Origin: Chondrus crispus
Taxonomy: Eukaryota; Rhodophyta; Florideophyceae; Gigartinales; Gigartinaceae
Reading direction: 5' to 3'
DNA length: 64,000 nt
Assembly: GCF_000350225.1 (NCBI RefSeq)
Contig: NW_005179120.1
Span: 1-64,000, forward strand
The translations under genes were made by a program, and so were the position numbers. How positions within the stretch are numbered: the first letter of the stretch is position 1; each line of letters starts with the position of its first letter. Positions 1-10,906 of this stretch are shown here, piece by piece. Below the pieces are notes generated by a model. It saw only the letters and a program-made list of their open reading frames with translations. It was not told the DNA's origin and made no database searches.

Positions 1-1489
1 AATGTCTACCCTGTGCCCCAATTCCCTCAGCAGACCGCAATAACCTTCTAGGGCAGCCATGTCAACGGCTCGAGCAGCTGAAATGTATCTGTTCAGCTCA
101 CGCCTCACAGCTCGCAGGTGGGAGTTTGCTGGCTGTCGACGATAAATTGACTTCGCTCTTAAAATTGACCCAAGGAAGCTGGTGGGCATGTCAGGGTTCA
201 ACGAGAACTCATGACGAAGCGCGCGAGCAACTTGATCACAAGTATATGCCGGTCTATTTTGACAGGACTTGTCGTCAATTGAATTCCTATAGCACTCGTT
301 GTTGTGCTCTTGGAACCGATTCAACTTCCACAGGCCTGATTTTGGTTGCCGATTAAAAGTGATAGTTCCGACGCAGCCCTTTCGCCGACCAATCATACGC
401 ATCATTTCATAATTTTTCACAACATTCACTCCCTGTGGCAAACTGAAATTTGCAGTATATGCTCGAATGAGCTGCTCGCAGCGCCATCGTCCGGAAAGCT
501 GGATTCCAACCTCAGGGGTATACGGGACGCATCTTCGGGGAACCCAGATCATCTCTGCTACTCTATCGGCAGCTATTTCCGCCTTTGCTCTTCTCTGACT
601 TCTCATTTTTGACGCTCTCTTTTGTTCCGCCCGCCTTTTTTCCGTTCGAATTCAGACATATTCCGGCGGTCAAGCGGCAAACTCCTTTCGGCCTCTGCTG
701 CAAAATCATCAGCTTCTCCTTCACTGCTGCTGTTGTCAAGTGTTACAGCTATGTATGCGCGCACATCGAAGTCATCGTCGCAAATATGTTCTGACGGAGA
801 GGAAGGAGATTGATCATCATTATCTTCTATGGATATGTTTTCTTCGTCAGTTTCCCCTTCTTGACGCATTTCCTCCTCACACGACTGATGCACTTGTTCT
901 TGTTCAGGTGAGAGCGAGGGCTGTCCTTCCCACTCCTCCTCGTGTGATGTCTCTTTTTCTCTCGACGCTGCCTCCATTCTCGCGCGTTCCCTCTCGTTCT
1001 CGAGATTCTCTTGGTTTTGTCGTCTCAACTCCTGGGATATTCTTTCTTGCATCATTGCCTCAATACGGCGACGCTCACACTCACGCTCCTCCCATTTTCC
1101 TCTTCTTCACGTAGCAATAGTTCGAGCAGTTTTTCTTTCAAGGTTGGCATCAGCGTAAATATTAGCGTTGGGGGAACCAGTTGCGAGTTACCCTCCCCGT
1201 TTTCCATTTCCTCAAACCGAATCTCTCGCTCGGCTTGTTCCTTTGCGCGACTGAGTTTTTGCATAGCTTTATTCGCGGAGGCGCGATCTGAAGCACATTT
1301 GTGGGGATTGACAAGAACATAAAGCTTCTTGAAACGTTTCTGTATGTTGCGCAAAGTTGGCTCCTCAATTTTTTCCGACGAATCTCCGGGATGAGCGCAA
1401 CAAAAGACGTCTATGACGGTCGTTTCACCGACTATGACTGTCCCGAAGTGGTACAGGGCCTTCCCAGTGTCTTTGGGAAAAGACCGCAT
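1..1489 (-). pseudogene. MULE-type transposase-like gene with J-domain-like N-terminus; broken, cut by left edge
   Basis: Read leftward, three overlapping frames form one long protein that is still open at base 1. The first ATG is at 1489. Residues about 45-95 of the first frame resemble a J domain (RFKKLYVLVNPHKCA, with NPH in place of HPD). A Glu/Arg-rich coiled coil and an acidic Ser-rich linker follow. The last frame (from about 620 to 1) has a basic stretch, then a Cys-Cys-His zinc-finger-like region (GRWRC, RRKGC, GLWKLNRFQEHNNEC) as found in front of MULE/FAR1/FLYWCH transposases, then helical sequence ahead of a DDE domain that would lie outside the window. The frame changes fall near 1092-1100 and 631-644. 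Coding-like sequence continues across both (for example EERECERRR upstream of the second frame's ATG), so these look like indels rather than separate genes. The MULE call is moderate, and the J-domain call rests on one motif block. Confidence 0.55.
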
Positions 1490-3544
1490 AATTATCGCGC
1501 CAAAATGTGAGATGGAAGGGGAGGAAAATGATGAGCGACAGAGGGTGACGGGGCGAAAAGGAGATGCGGTGCGGGGGTAGGTTTCGGACGCGGGTATTTG
1601 TGGGGTGACCGTCGAGGGAAGTGGAAGCGGCAAAGGGTCTCTGAGATATTAAGGTATTTGGAGACTTAATTTCTCATCCCGCAATACCCACGTTCTTTTT
1701 GCTCGGTTTTGAGGGCACTGTGTTCAAGCGCGAAAAGTTGAGTTGGCGTACTTCTATGGGGTGATTCTGAAAAAACTGTGAGTTTCTAAGGCGGCTTTTC
1801 CAAAGTACAAGCATCTTCCGAGACGGAGTAATACTTTACGGGTTTGTACGGTGACATACGCGATGATTGGTTTTTCGGAGGTGACTTATTGATCATATTT
1901 CCTGTCGCCCCAAGAAAAGGTCATTGTCGCCCCATATAGAGAAACCAAGGTCGAATTTCACCGGATCAGAAGCATGCCTTCTAGACGTGTCGCCCTATAA
2001 AAGCACTTGAAAACATGAAGTCGCATTACGTAGATTTCACTTTGGGCAGCAGTCGCCCCCTCATTTTCACTTTTGCCCAAAAAAAATGATGTTAAAATCG
2101 AGGTCTGAAAATTTTGCCGCAAAAATTCGTTAACCACTAGGCCACAGGCGCTGGTTTGTTGGTGTCCCCTTGGGCGCGCTCACTATTTCAACACTCCCCC
2201 TCGACCAAGGGACGCCAAACACACGGCGCGGGTCACTGCACAACACACAGGCAGGTACATTCCTATTGAAAATGTGCGACCACATGCTGTTATCTGGAAA
2301 GGTCAAAATCGAGTGACACGTGTACATGACTGCACGGTCCGGGCGCTCTTACCCATATCACGACATGACACGTGTAAAACCCCAGATTTTGGGGTTCCGG
2401 GGACGAAAGTGGCCTCTCGGAGGGTCATGCAAATTTGCATAGTTTTGCCAAGTGGAACCTTGGCCCGTAGCACTATAGACTACACAGGAAATACTGCAAT
2501 TCTATTGGCCCTCAGGTCTAATGCTGCAAATCTATTGGTCGAGCGTTGTCCACGTGTGCGTCATTGGCCTTGTGATGTACTTTAAATGGCCTGTATATGC
2601 CATAATTACGTTGTTTTGGGGGTTTCAAGTCGTTTGCCATGGTTGTAATGGGTAATTGCATGGGGCCCCCGGGCGGGACACATGTATGCCGTGTACACAT
2701 GTACACGTCGCCAGGTGGATTCGTGTACGTACACATGTACACGCATCCAGGTGTATGCACATGAGGGTTTACAGTTTTACAGTTTTACAGTGTCAGACTG
2801 TTTGCGATCCTGCGCGTGTCCGAGTACAGTACATGTGAATCAAAAGTACAACAAGTACTTCTCGCGAGAGGAATACAGTTGTGCGATTATTCTGTGTATT
2901 CGTCACGCTGTATGCGAGTCTTGCGTGAGCACGCGCCGTTGCACTGTGCTCTCGTCATGGTGCGCCGTTGGATGCAAGTTCATGACAGTACTCGTGTGAT
3001 TTACATGTATTCTCATGTGAGTTGTGTAGAAAGTCTGGATGCACATTGTTATAACTTGCCATAATTATCTGACAGTGCTTGGCGAAATTAGTAAGGTGAG
3101 AAACAAGGATACGTATGGCGATTGTGATATGAAAGACGTTTGCGTTGTTGGAAATAGACAAGGGCCAAGTTGTTCGTTGCACAACAATGAAGTCTGGCAT
3201 GACTGGATGCAGATTAGTAAGGTGTGAAACAGTTGCATGCAAAGGGCCATGGTTTACAGTCATTTGGAAAGTGTAGAAATAGTTGTGAGCTAATAGTTAC
3301 GAATCGATTCGTAAGGTGGAAATCGAACAGTATGGTCGGGCCACAAGAGGACCGCGCTTGGTCGCGCATAGTAGAGTATGGTTTACTGGGAGTCGGAGTA
3401 GATCGATAGTGTAGCACTCGAAGTGTATAAGTATCGCAGGAAAACGGCTTCAAAGTAAACCTCGGCACCAACTCCTTCACTCACACACATCAACCTGCCT
3501 TCCTTCTTTCCCTTGCCCCTCCGAACCTACCATTAGGTTATGGG
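1490..3544. other. Non-coding, repeat-bearing spacer
   Basis: I see no convincing gene here. Homopolymer-rich sequence runs to about 2100. On the minus strand near 2155-2130 is TGGCCTAGTGGTTAA, which fits a pol III A box, but I see no good B box. Nested ACATGTAC palindromes lie at 2679-2762, followed by a short TTTACAG triplication near 2769-2790. Frequent stops in all frames and no recognisable protein blocks argue against coding. Confidence 0.5.
2679..2762. repeat. GTGTACACATGTACAC palindrome cluster
   Basis: Two self-complementary blocks, 2691-2706 and 2723-2742, share the core ACACATGTACAC and are spaced by CCAGGTG-type motifs. Similar ACACGTGT-rich blocks recur at 27440-27620 and inside the LTR at 36840-37020. 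This may be a remnant of related element promoter sequence (inference). Confidence 0.5.
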
Positions 3545-3905
3545 CCCAGTCCCTCGCTGTCGTTTCACTGCATGAGTCTGTCGTTCTCGTTCCGTTGTTT
3601 CTGCCGTCGTTGTCGCTGTCGTTTTCGCTGCCGTTTCTGGTCGTTCTTTCCGCTGGTCTTCTCGCTGTCGTTGTCGCTCTCGTTCTTGCCGTCGTTCTTG
3701 GTTTTGGTTTTCGCTGCTGCTGTCGTTCTTGCTCTGTTGTGCGAATTTGTTTTGGTCATCGCCCCCGCTGTCTTAGTGGTCTTCGTTCTTGGTTTGGCTT
3801 TCGTACTTGCTGTGGTTCTTGCTGCTGTCTCTGTCTTTGGTCTTCGCTTCGTTTCCGCTCCCGCTACCGCCGTCGTCGTCAATCTCGCATTTGGTTTTTC
3901 TTCGT
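3545..3905. repeat. Low-complexity GTCGTT/CTTGCT-type tract
   Basis: About 360 bases are built from degenerate hexamers rich in CGTT, CTTG and TCGCTG. The long open frames on both strands come from this bias: the plus-strand reading is a Phe/Val/Leu/Arg string and the minus-strand reading a Thr/Lys/Asn string, with no domain. It ends just before the start codon of the zinc-finger gene and may be part of its leader. Confidence 0.6.
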
Positions 3906-3911
3906 TCTCTC

Positions 3912-4493
3912 ATGCAAAGTAAGTTTTGAGTTTCTTTCCATTTCCTACACATCTAAGTGATTGTCTTTGCACGTTTTGGTGGTTCTTAAGAGCAATAATT
4001 CCAAAATCTGTTACTGACGATTATCTTCATATTCCTTATTGTGAATACCTGTTTTTACGGGGTTGTGTGAGATCTGGAATTAGTACCGGTGCGCTCTGCG
4101 CCTGGGAAGCTGGTCACCGGTCGAACGGTTCGGACATCGGAGGTCGTATCCGTTGAGGTGCTTGAGCCTGAGGATCAACCTTCACCTCGGCTCGCGCTTC
4201 CGGGTCCGTCCTCGAGTTGCGCACCATATAGGATTCCTCGTATTCCGCGCTCTGTTCCCGCACCAATAAAGAGAACTACGCATCGACTTTCTGCTCGGAA
4301 AGCGGCTGTTCTCGCGGATAAAGAGTTTAAGCGTGAGCGCAAGAGGAATCGTAAGGTGTGCCCGCGGTATAAGCGGTATTGTAAAGTGTGCGGCGTTAGT
4401 GGCAATAGTGCGAAGGCCTTTTACGACCACATTCATTCTAGGTCTCATCGCATTCAAGTTGCCAACGCTAACACTGCGGAGGCAAAGTACTAG
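3912..4493 (+). CDS. Small U1-type C2H2 zinc-finger protein, two exons
   Basis: The main exon has no ATG of its own. Splicing 3912-3918 to 4072-4493 gives an ATG and one 142-residue protein starting MQNLELVPVRSAPG. The C-terminal 60 residues are a Lys/Arg-rich helix (ADKEFKRERKRNRK) followed by one zinc finger, YCKVCGVSGNSAKAFYDHIHSRSHR. Its C-x2-C and His-x5-His spacing is that of the U1/matrin-type finger that binds RNA or DNA. The middle is Pro/Ser-rich and probably unstructured. The basic region suggests a nuclear, nucleic-acid-binding protein (inference). It stands alone between repeats, so it could belong to an old mobile element. The splice call rests on a good donor, branch site and acceptor, and has no transcript support. 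Confidence 0.55.
3919..4071 (+). other. Spliceosomal intron in zinc-finger gene
   Basis: The 153-base intron begins GTAAGT and ends GTGTGAG. TACTGAC at about 4011-4017 is a near-consensus branch site, and the first AG after it is the acceptor used here. Removing the intron joins ATG-CAA-A to AT-CTG-GAA and opens the zinc-finger frame. Confidence 0.55.
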
Positions 4494-4499
4494 GAACAA

Positions 4500-5340
4500 C
4501 AATACTTGTAGTATTCCGAAACATTAAAGTAATATCGTGTCATGATATATGTAATGTTTTTGGACGATACGTTTTTGGGATACCAGAATAGTATTGTCCG
4601 GACAACAATACATCAGCATTCCAGGAATGATAATAAAACGTCCGTGTACGATGAAAACATCAGAATTCGGGTACCACTTGCATCAGCCGTGAACAATAGA
4701 TATAATGTCATTGTAAACATTAAAACATCAACAATGGACGTTACTTAGATTGTGTTATTGAAACACTATACGTAGCGTATGTGAACATTATAGACACTGT
4801 CTGTGGAAACGATAAATGAATCATTTCAGCACACTATATATAATAATATTAGATGGCACTAAATGCAACGTTCAGAAACGTTAAATATAATGTTCCTTGA
4901 AACACTTTAAACATTGTCCAACGACAATATAAAATATTCATTAATTGTATTATTACTTATATCGTACAGAAACGTGAAATATAACGTTCGAATAAACACT
5001 GGTAATGTTGTCCAACGACAATATATATTAGTAATATTTTGAATTATTACTTTCATCGTTCTGTGCACGTTACATGTAATATGTCGGAATAGCAATAAAC
5101 GTATCGTTCGTGAACACTATAATCGTGGTTTTCAGAAGTAATACTTATATTGGTTTTGGATGGTAGTTGATACTTGTTCTGAGACGACAATATAATGTTG
5201 CTGGACGACATTTGTAGTGTTTAGGAATTGGTAATGTAATGTTTTGGGGACTACATTTGCAATGGTTGTAAAGCACTAAATTAAATGTAAGGAATGATAA
5301 CGGAATCGCTGCCTGACGACACTGTTGATGGATGTGAAAA
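4500..5340. repeat. Degenerate AT-rich tandem repeat, about 94-base period
   Basis: Units starting CGTTCAGAAACG (4869), CGTACAGAAACG (4963) and CGTTCTGTGCACG (5057) are exactly 94 bases apart and share internal GTCCAACGACAATATA. Blocks on either side are more decayed but reuse ACAATA, AACATT and CGTTC. Similar sequence recurs at 24270-24545. No gene is visible. Confidence 0.65.
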
Positions 5341-6094
5341 CAAGCGTTTCATAGGCCAGTACCTACATGTATTATCAATATTGATGCAGCTGCAACAGAC
5401 ACAACAGTTGTGTCTGTCGATGATCGTCTTCGTCATGCCTGAGGATGTTTTTCATCGACATGGCTGCGGATAGTCGTCTTCGTCCTGCCGCAGATGGCGG
5501 TTTTTGGGGGGTAGAGCCTGTTAGCTGTGCCCCTGAAATTCGCAGCACTTTCAGGTTGTTGACTTTAGCCGGCGGTTGGTCCCTCTGTTTCGTGGCACTA
5601 GGAGGATCATATCACGTGCGGGATAGTTGTGAAGTTTCGTTAGTATCTCACTGTGAATCGTGTCGCCTGCGGTGATGGTAGCTCACTGTGGATCGTGTCG
5701 CCTGCTGTGATGGAAGCTCAATGTTGATAGCACATTGCGGATCTCATCCACTGGGAGGGTGGCGGCACTACGGCGTTGGTATCACGCTGCTCATGGATGT
5801 TTTGGGCTTAAGGTCAGCTCAAAGGATGAGTGCAACGTACTTATAGGGATTCGTGAATACATTTGGAGCTCGAATGTATCCTCAAGCGCTATAAACGTGA
5901 GCCGGTTGTGACCTAAATTGGGTTCTTACGACGAAACCGATGATGCTGCACCAATAAAACGTCATTTCCGTTTTGTCCATGGGATGAACACGTAAAGCAC
6001 AGCACAGGTGTACAGCAACTCGGGTTGGAAGCCAATGACCTGCAAAATATGTTTACAGAATTTCAGTCAGCCAATTAGCAGGTGTGATTCACGC
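5341..6094. other. Non-coding spacer with short direct repeats
   Basis: I see no gene. GTCGTCTTCGTC-type phrases repeat at about 5424 and 5471, and a 35-base tandem pair lies at 5647-5716. The rest shows no structure I can name. Confidence 0.45.
5647..5716. repeat. 35-base tandem duplication
   Basis: The units 5647-5681 and 5682-5716 both start CTCACTGTG and contain ATCGTGTCGCCTGC. They differ at a few positions only. Confidence 0.8.
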
Positions 6095-6150
6095 ATGTAA
6101 TCCAGGCTGATATCAGACTGTTGACAGTCTGATATCAGCCTGGATTACAT
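6095..6150. other. Perfect 26-base inverted repeat with 4-base loop
   Basis: The arm 6095-6120 is the exact reverse complement of 6125-6150; the loop is TTGA. It lies 81 bases ahead of the transposase ATG. It lacks a T-run and is not terminator-like. It matches the pattern of a fold-back (template-switch) duplication. Confidence 0.85.
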
Positions 6151-6231
6151 TCACATTCATGAAATACGAGTCTGGTATGAGGTGGCTCCAATTGCACTCT
6201 CTTCCGATGTCTTCCTCGCTTCTAACAGCTA

Positions 6232-9200
6232 ATGAAGAAAAGAATTCGGAAGCGACGGAACATGTTCCAGCTCGGGAGTCGGGGAAGAAGGGGTCGCATT
6301 GCGTACGACGATCGGTGGGGAGAACATCATGAGGAGACATTTCATCTGGCAGATACATCCGCTCCCTCAACACACAGTGCTGATGGAACGACACAAAACT
6401 GTACGGGTGCCGAGAAAGGTTGCGATGAAATCCGAGGAGCGGGTGCAGCGGAAACAAAAGAAGAAGAAATGGCAGAGGCGGAGGATAGAGATCATAAAGA
6501 TGTATGTTTTGAGACTATAGAGGGGTTCAGAACCCCTATGGTCCACGAAATGCAGTTCGCAGATGAAATTCCAGTCGCGGAGATGCATGAAACGAATGGG
6601 CAAGACATGGGTGGCATGGTAGATATGGTACTTGAACATGTGAGGGGTACGACAAATGAACTGGTGGTCGGGCTCAGTGCACAGGACGAGGAAGATGAAA
6701 TGCATCATGATATAGGACTGCAGTTGGATGTTGCGGAGATCCGTCGTGGATGGAAGAAGCTTAGCGTGTGGCAAAATATAATGGCTGTTTTACTTGCGTC
6801 CGGGACCGTTCGGTACTCTAAGTCTGGTTATAACATCTTTGGGAGCTGTTTCAACCACCTTCTAAAGAAATACGAGCCGGGGGGGAAATTGTTTCCTGAC
6901 TACTCTACGGTTTATCGGACTCTGTCCCCTTTGCTTAGAGAGTGGGGTTTGTGATGAGCATGGAATGCGAGGCGATTTTAGATACTTCGAAATCGGGCTC
7001 CAGACAGACTCTTCAGTCACTGCAGGGAGTTGGGCCAGTTTCAAGCCGTTTCAAAGTCATATTGCCATCATCTTGGTCTTTGATGGACTTGGCGTGCCGC
7101 GAGACATGGAATGTACTGAAAGGCGCTGCGAAAGACTCCATCTCTCCTAGCTCGGGAGCTCTGTTCTCCACTATCGAAAGCGTTCCCATGGTTCGAAATA
7201 GAAATCTCATTCTGGACATCGCTCGTAACGTCCTTCCCAGCACCGGCGACGAAACCGGGCCCTCCTGCCCATTGCTCACTGCGTACAGGGGAGATGGAGG
7301 AGTGGTCACCTTGCACTTGCGGAAGGAACCGCCATTTCCGCATGAAGTATTGTGCACTCTGGATATGTGTAGCGGAGCAGATCCAAGATGTTTCAAATTG
7401 ACGTTCAGGGTTGTCACAACCTCTCTCGTAGTGTCATGGAGAGACGGACCACCCCTGACCGAAGCGTCGAGGTCGGAGTTACGTTGCGGAACATGGAAGG
7501 GATTTCGGCGGCCAACAACGGACCTGTGGCGCGCTGGTGACATTAGCACAGTTCTAAATATCAGTGCTGAGCTGGATTATGTCATGGTACTAATTAAGCA
7601 TCACAACAGATCAACACAGGGAGGGCAGCAAATTGAGCTTGTGTGCATACCCTTCGCTTGCGAGGTTGGAGACGATGGAGCTGATCATCCTTTACGCATC
7701 TCATTTCATACAGCTTCGAAGGTTTCCGTGGTGGACGTCATGGTGGCCGGCAACCAGCCATCTCTTTCATTTCAACACTCCCGACCCCCAATTTCACCGT
7801 CATATGGTAAGCTTAAAGACGGAAGGAAATACTTTGTTGACCATATCCTACTATATTCAGATGGATTTTCCCCGTTCCGATTTAAAGCGGGTTCAGCGGG
7901 GGGTGTCTATTGTCTCTCCCTAAACTATCCTCCGGAATGTAGAAGTAGTAGAGAGCGAGTACGTATTCTTGCCCTGACTGAACCTGGAGTGTCAACGAAG
8001 ATAGGGCTGAAGCAAGTAGTAGCAGACCTCGTGAAATCATCAACAGAGGGTATACCTGCCAGAAGTGCCGATGGGGAGGATTTGCTGCTGTTTACCGATG
8101 TGGTTGGTTTCGTGAGCGACTACCACGAGGTTGGGCATGTCCTGGATGTGGTGGGAGTGAATGGCACAGCACCATGCAACCTCTGCTCGTTCATGCGATT
8201 TAAAGGGCCTAAAGGACTCGCATCGCGATATGCATACACCACGGATATTCACAGCGCAGACGCATGTTTCGCGAGAAATGCAGAAAGAACGAAGGCCTTA
8301 CGAGCCTCTGGTATCTCGGATGTAGAGCTGAACGCATTGGGCCTGAACGGAAATGACGATGCAGCAAGGAAAGCAAGTCCTTTTGTTTCTTTTTCTCAGG
8401 ATTTGAAGAACGCGTTGAAAAAAACCACGATACCGCTGACCGAACACAACGTCCTAGTCGCAAACCCTAGGTTTGACCCGTATCGCTCAATGCTTGTTGC
8501 CTCCGACCATCTCCTGGCTGGTAACGCAATTAATATTTTAACCCTTGCCTTTAAGTCCCTTCCTACCGCGACTAGAAGAAAGCAGGTAGACGGGTTAATC
8601 TGTTCCTTGTTGCGAACAAACCGCCTGGTAACTGAGACACGCATCTACAATTTCAGTACAAATAGTATGTACACGGCAAGCATATCGGCAACGTTTTCGA
8701 TATTATTGATTGCTTCTCCTGTATTCAAAGAGATTGTTGATAACCTATCCTGCCCTCAAGAAATATCTAATGTATCCAAACAAGCACTGTGTTCAATTGT
8801 ACAGAACCTCAGTTTGTTTAGCAAACTTGTCAGCAAGACATACTGGTATCCTAAGCTGCATGTGGATGGATTGGAGCAGGTGAAAAGGTACAATCGTGAA
8901 GATGGCACGGCGCATATGGCAGACTTGGAACGCCATTGCAAGATGTACATACGAAACTGCAATGACCTTTGTTGAAGCAGTACTATGGCGGGGAAAGAGC
9001 TGGACAAGCCGAATATCCATCGGCTTCTAGAGCTTTATATGCATTCTATCCCTGCAATGGGTCACGTGCAGCACTTCGCCGAACTTGTTTTCGAATGCGC
9101 TCACCAGCCCCTTAAGCAGGCCATGGCAGATTCCAACGGTCATGACGCCCATATACAGGGAATGGATCACATTATTAATAACGATTGGAAAAAACGGCTT

Positions 9201-10022
9201 TCATCTGCTCTTTATTCTGTAGACGGCAGTTGTGAAATGGAAGGCAAGGCAATCTCTTCAGTGGTCAATCTCATTTGCGGACGAAGAAGAGACGTACATA
9301 ACTATGTAACGAAAACGAACGGTGAGGCAGAGAAGGCTTTGAGTATTATTAGAAATGGGTTGTTGAAGCACGTACTCGGAGCTCCATCTACTACTATTAA
9401 CAACAACCCGAGAAGGGCGGAATGGGTCCTAAGTGAACGTACGGTAGATGCTGAAGGTTCATTCCATGCGACTATGACTTGTATTGCTGCCGACTTCATT
9501 GTAGAAGCGGGTCCCAATGACCCCAAATTCTTCGAAAAGGCATGTCGAATGAAAAAATCCCTGTACGGGTTTGGAGTTGTTACATCGCATTCAAGACCGC
9601 ACGACATGCTCTCGAAAGGCTCTGCAGTTCAAGCACTCGTGTTCGATGACGAACCGCAAATTGTACCTACACCTGCGGAAGATGAAAGAATTGCTTACAT
9701 TGATGAGCTGCAAGTAGCTTACTTTGCAATCGAAACATTTATGAAAATGCAGGATGCATATCAAGAGACACCTTTCGCTGTTGTCAAGAAATGCCAGTTC
9801 ACTTCCGGATTTATTTATGTTGACGTCCACAAGCCATTTCAATTCTTGAAGCTCACGGACTCTGTCCGAAGAGTTGGACTAGTTCACGCCTGTCACAGTG
9901 ACCGTACCACACAATGTCTTAAACCCGAAGAGAATAATTTGAGTTGCACTGCCTCGATCATGGAGGGGAATATTTTCTACTGCTTATCCAGGCACGACGG
10001 TTACCCTCCTCGAATGGCTTAG
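6232..10022 (+). pseudogene. TNP2/CACTA-like DNA transposase gene, three broken frames
   Basis: About 1,260 codons in three frames. An acidic N-terminal region (6232-6954) is followed by the transposase core (6942-8975) and a C-terminal part (8985-10022). The core has LLYSDGFSPF near 7850-7875, then an NYPPECRSSRERV block, then FTDVVGFVSDYHEVGH with VNGTAPCNLC near 8090-8190. This order of an Asp-Gly motif, an Asp-x-x-E-like motif and a Cys-x-x-Cys resembles the Transposase_21 (TNP2) family. The C-terminal block KPNIHRLLELYMHSIP near 9008-9050 also fits. The first break is a shift at a GGGG run near 6943. At 8973-8990 a TGA sits in a short out-of-frame patch (KQYYGG can be read in another frame). 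I found no clear terminal inverted repeats. The family call is by motif order only. Confidence 0.55.
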
Positions 10023-10906
10023 TTCTCCGCATGTGTTCCCTGACTTATCGCTGCGTTGAAAATCGGAGCGGCCGTAGTTCCGGATGAGCAAGGAGTCGCC
10101 AGTGATGACCATCGCGAGATTGCAAAGCGACTAGTCGAAGCGCAGGCGCTTGGGAGACTGGAGAGCGTTGTCGAAGAGGAAGAAGCAGAACTGGCGGACA
10201 ACGCTAATCCCCAATTACCCGAAGGCAATGAAGTCGCCCGGAGATTGGGGGGTGGAACAGAATAAAAAGCTGCTCGGAACAGAAGAAAAAAGCGGAGAAG
10301 GAAGCAGAGTCGCAGCTCCGTGTTGAGGCGGAGCAGGCCAGCATCGCTACATGCGCACCGAAGATGCGTACAACGCACACACCAGTAATTAGCACAACCA
10401 CGCTTGCACGCGGCAGCCCGACTTCCTTAACACCGAGCTCGGTGTAGCTCTTCAGCGCGACGAGCCGCAAGCGATAGGGAGTTTTCCAAGGAGCCACTTG
10501 TGATCATTCGCGCGCCGCACGGCCCGTGCGACGTGCGGCACGGGCAGATGACGAGGGCCCAATTAAAAATAGATGAATGAAGTCATTGTAGAGACAGCCA
10601 ATTAAAACACGTAGCACACATAAGTTCCACTCTCCGATGTCGTTCGACATTTCCGATCTCCCGACACAATATCGCACTACCGCTCGTAACCTGCACCCAT
10701 CTGCAACATTATCTGGCCTCCATGACTCCCACTCACTGCGCCTCCCACGGCTGAATTCTACATCTGAGCGGGAGAGGAAATCCTCTCGATCGTTTCATGC
10801 AGGATGGCGACCAACAAACCCCACACAGGCTCGCTCACGGCTCGGAGCTTGGCAGCAATTACTCACCATGTATCGAATGTGTTTTCTTCTTCTCGGTTTC
10901 TTCACG
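10023..10906. other. Unassigned region after transposase
   Basis: A 69-codon plus-strand frame (10056-10265) is helical and Glu-rich (ESVVEEEEAELADNANP). A basic tail in another frame follows (RNRRKKRRRKQSRSS). It may be the end of a lost gene, but I recognise no family. At 10508-10545 lies a GC-rich imperfect palindrome built on GCACGGCCCGTGC. The remainder is plain spacer. Confidence 0.3.

Noticed and set aside
3565-3960. Long open frames rich in Phe/Val/Leu (plus) or Thr/Lys/Asn (minus)
   Set aside because: They arise from a low-complexity hexamer tract. There is no domain, and all frames are open for the same reason.
6113-6774. Minus-strand frames opposite the start of the TNP2-like gene
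   Set aside because: They are complements of the acidic N-terminal coding region with no domain of their own.
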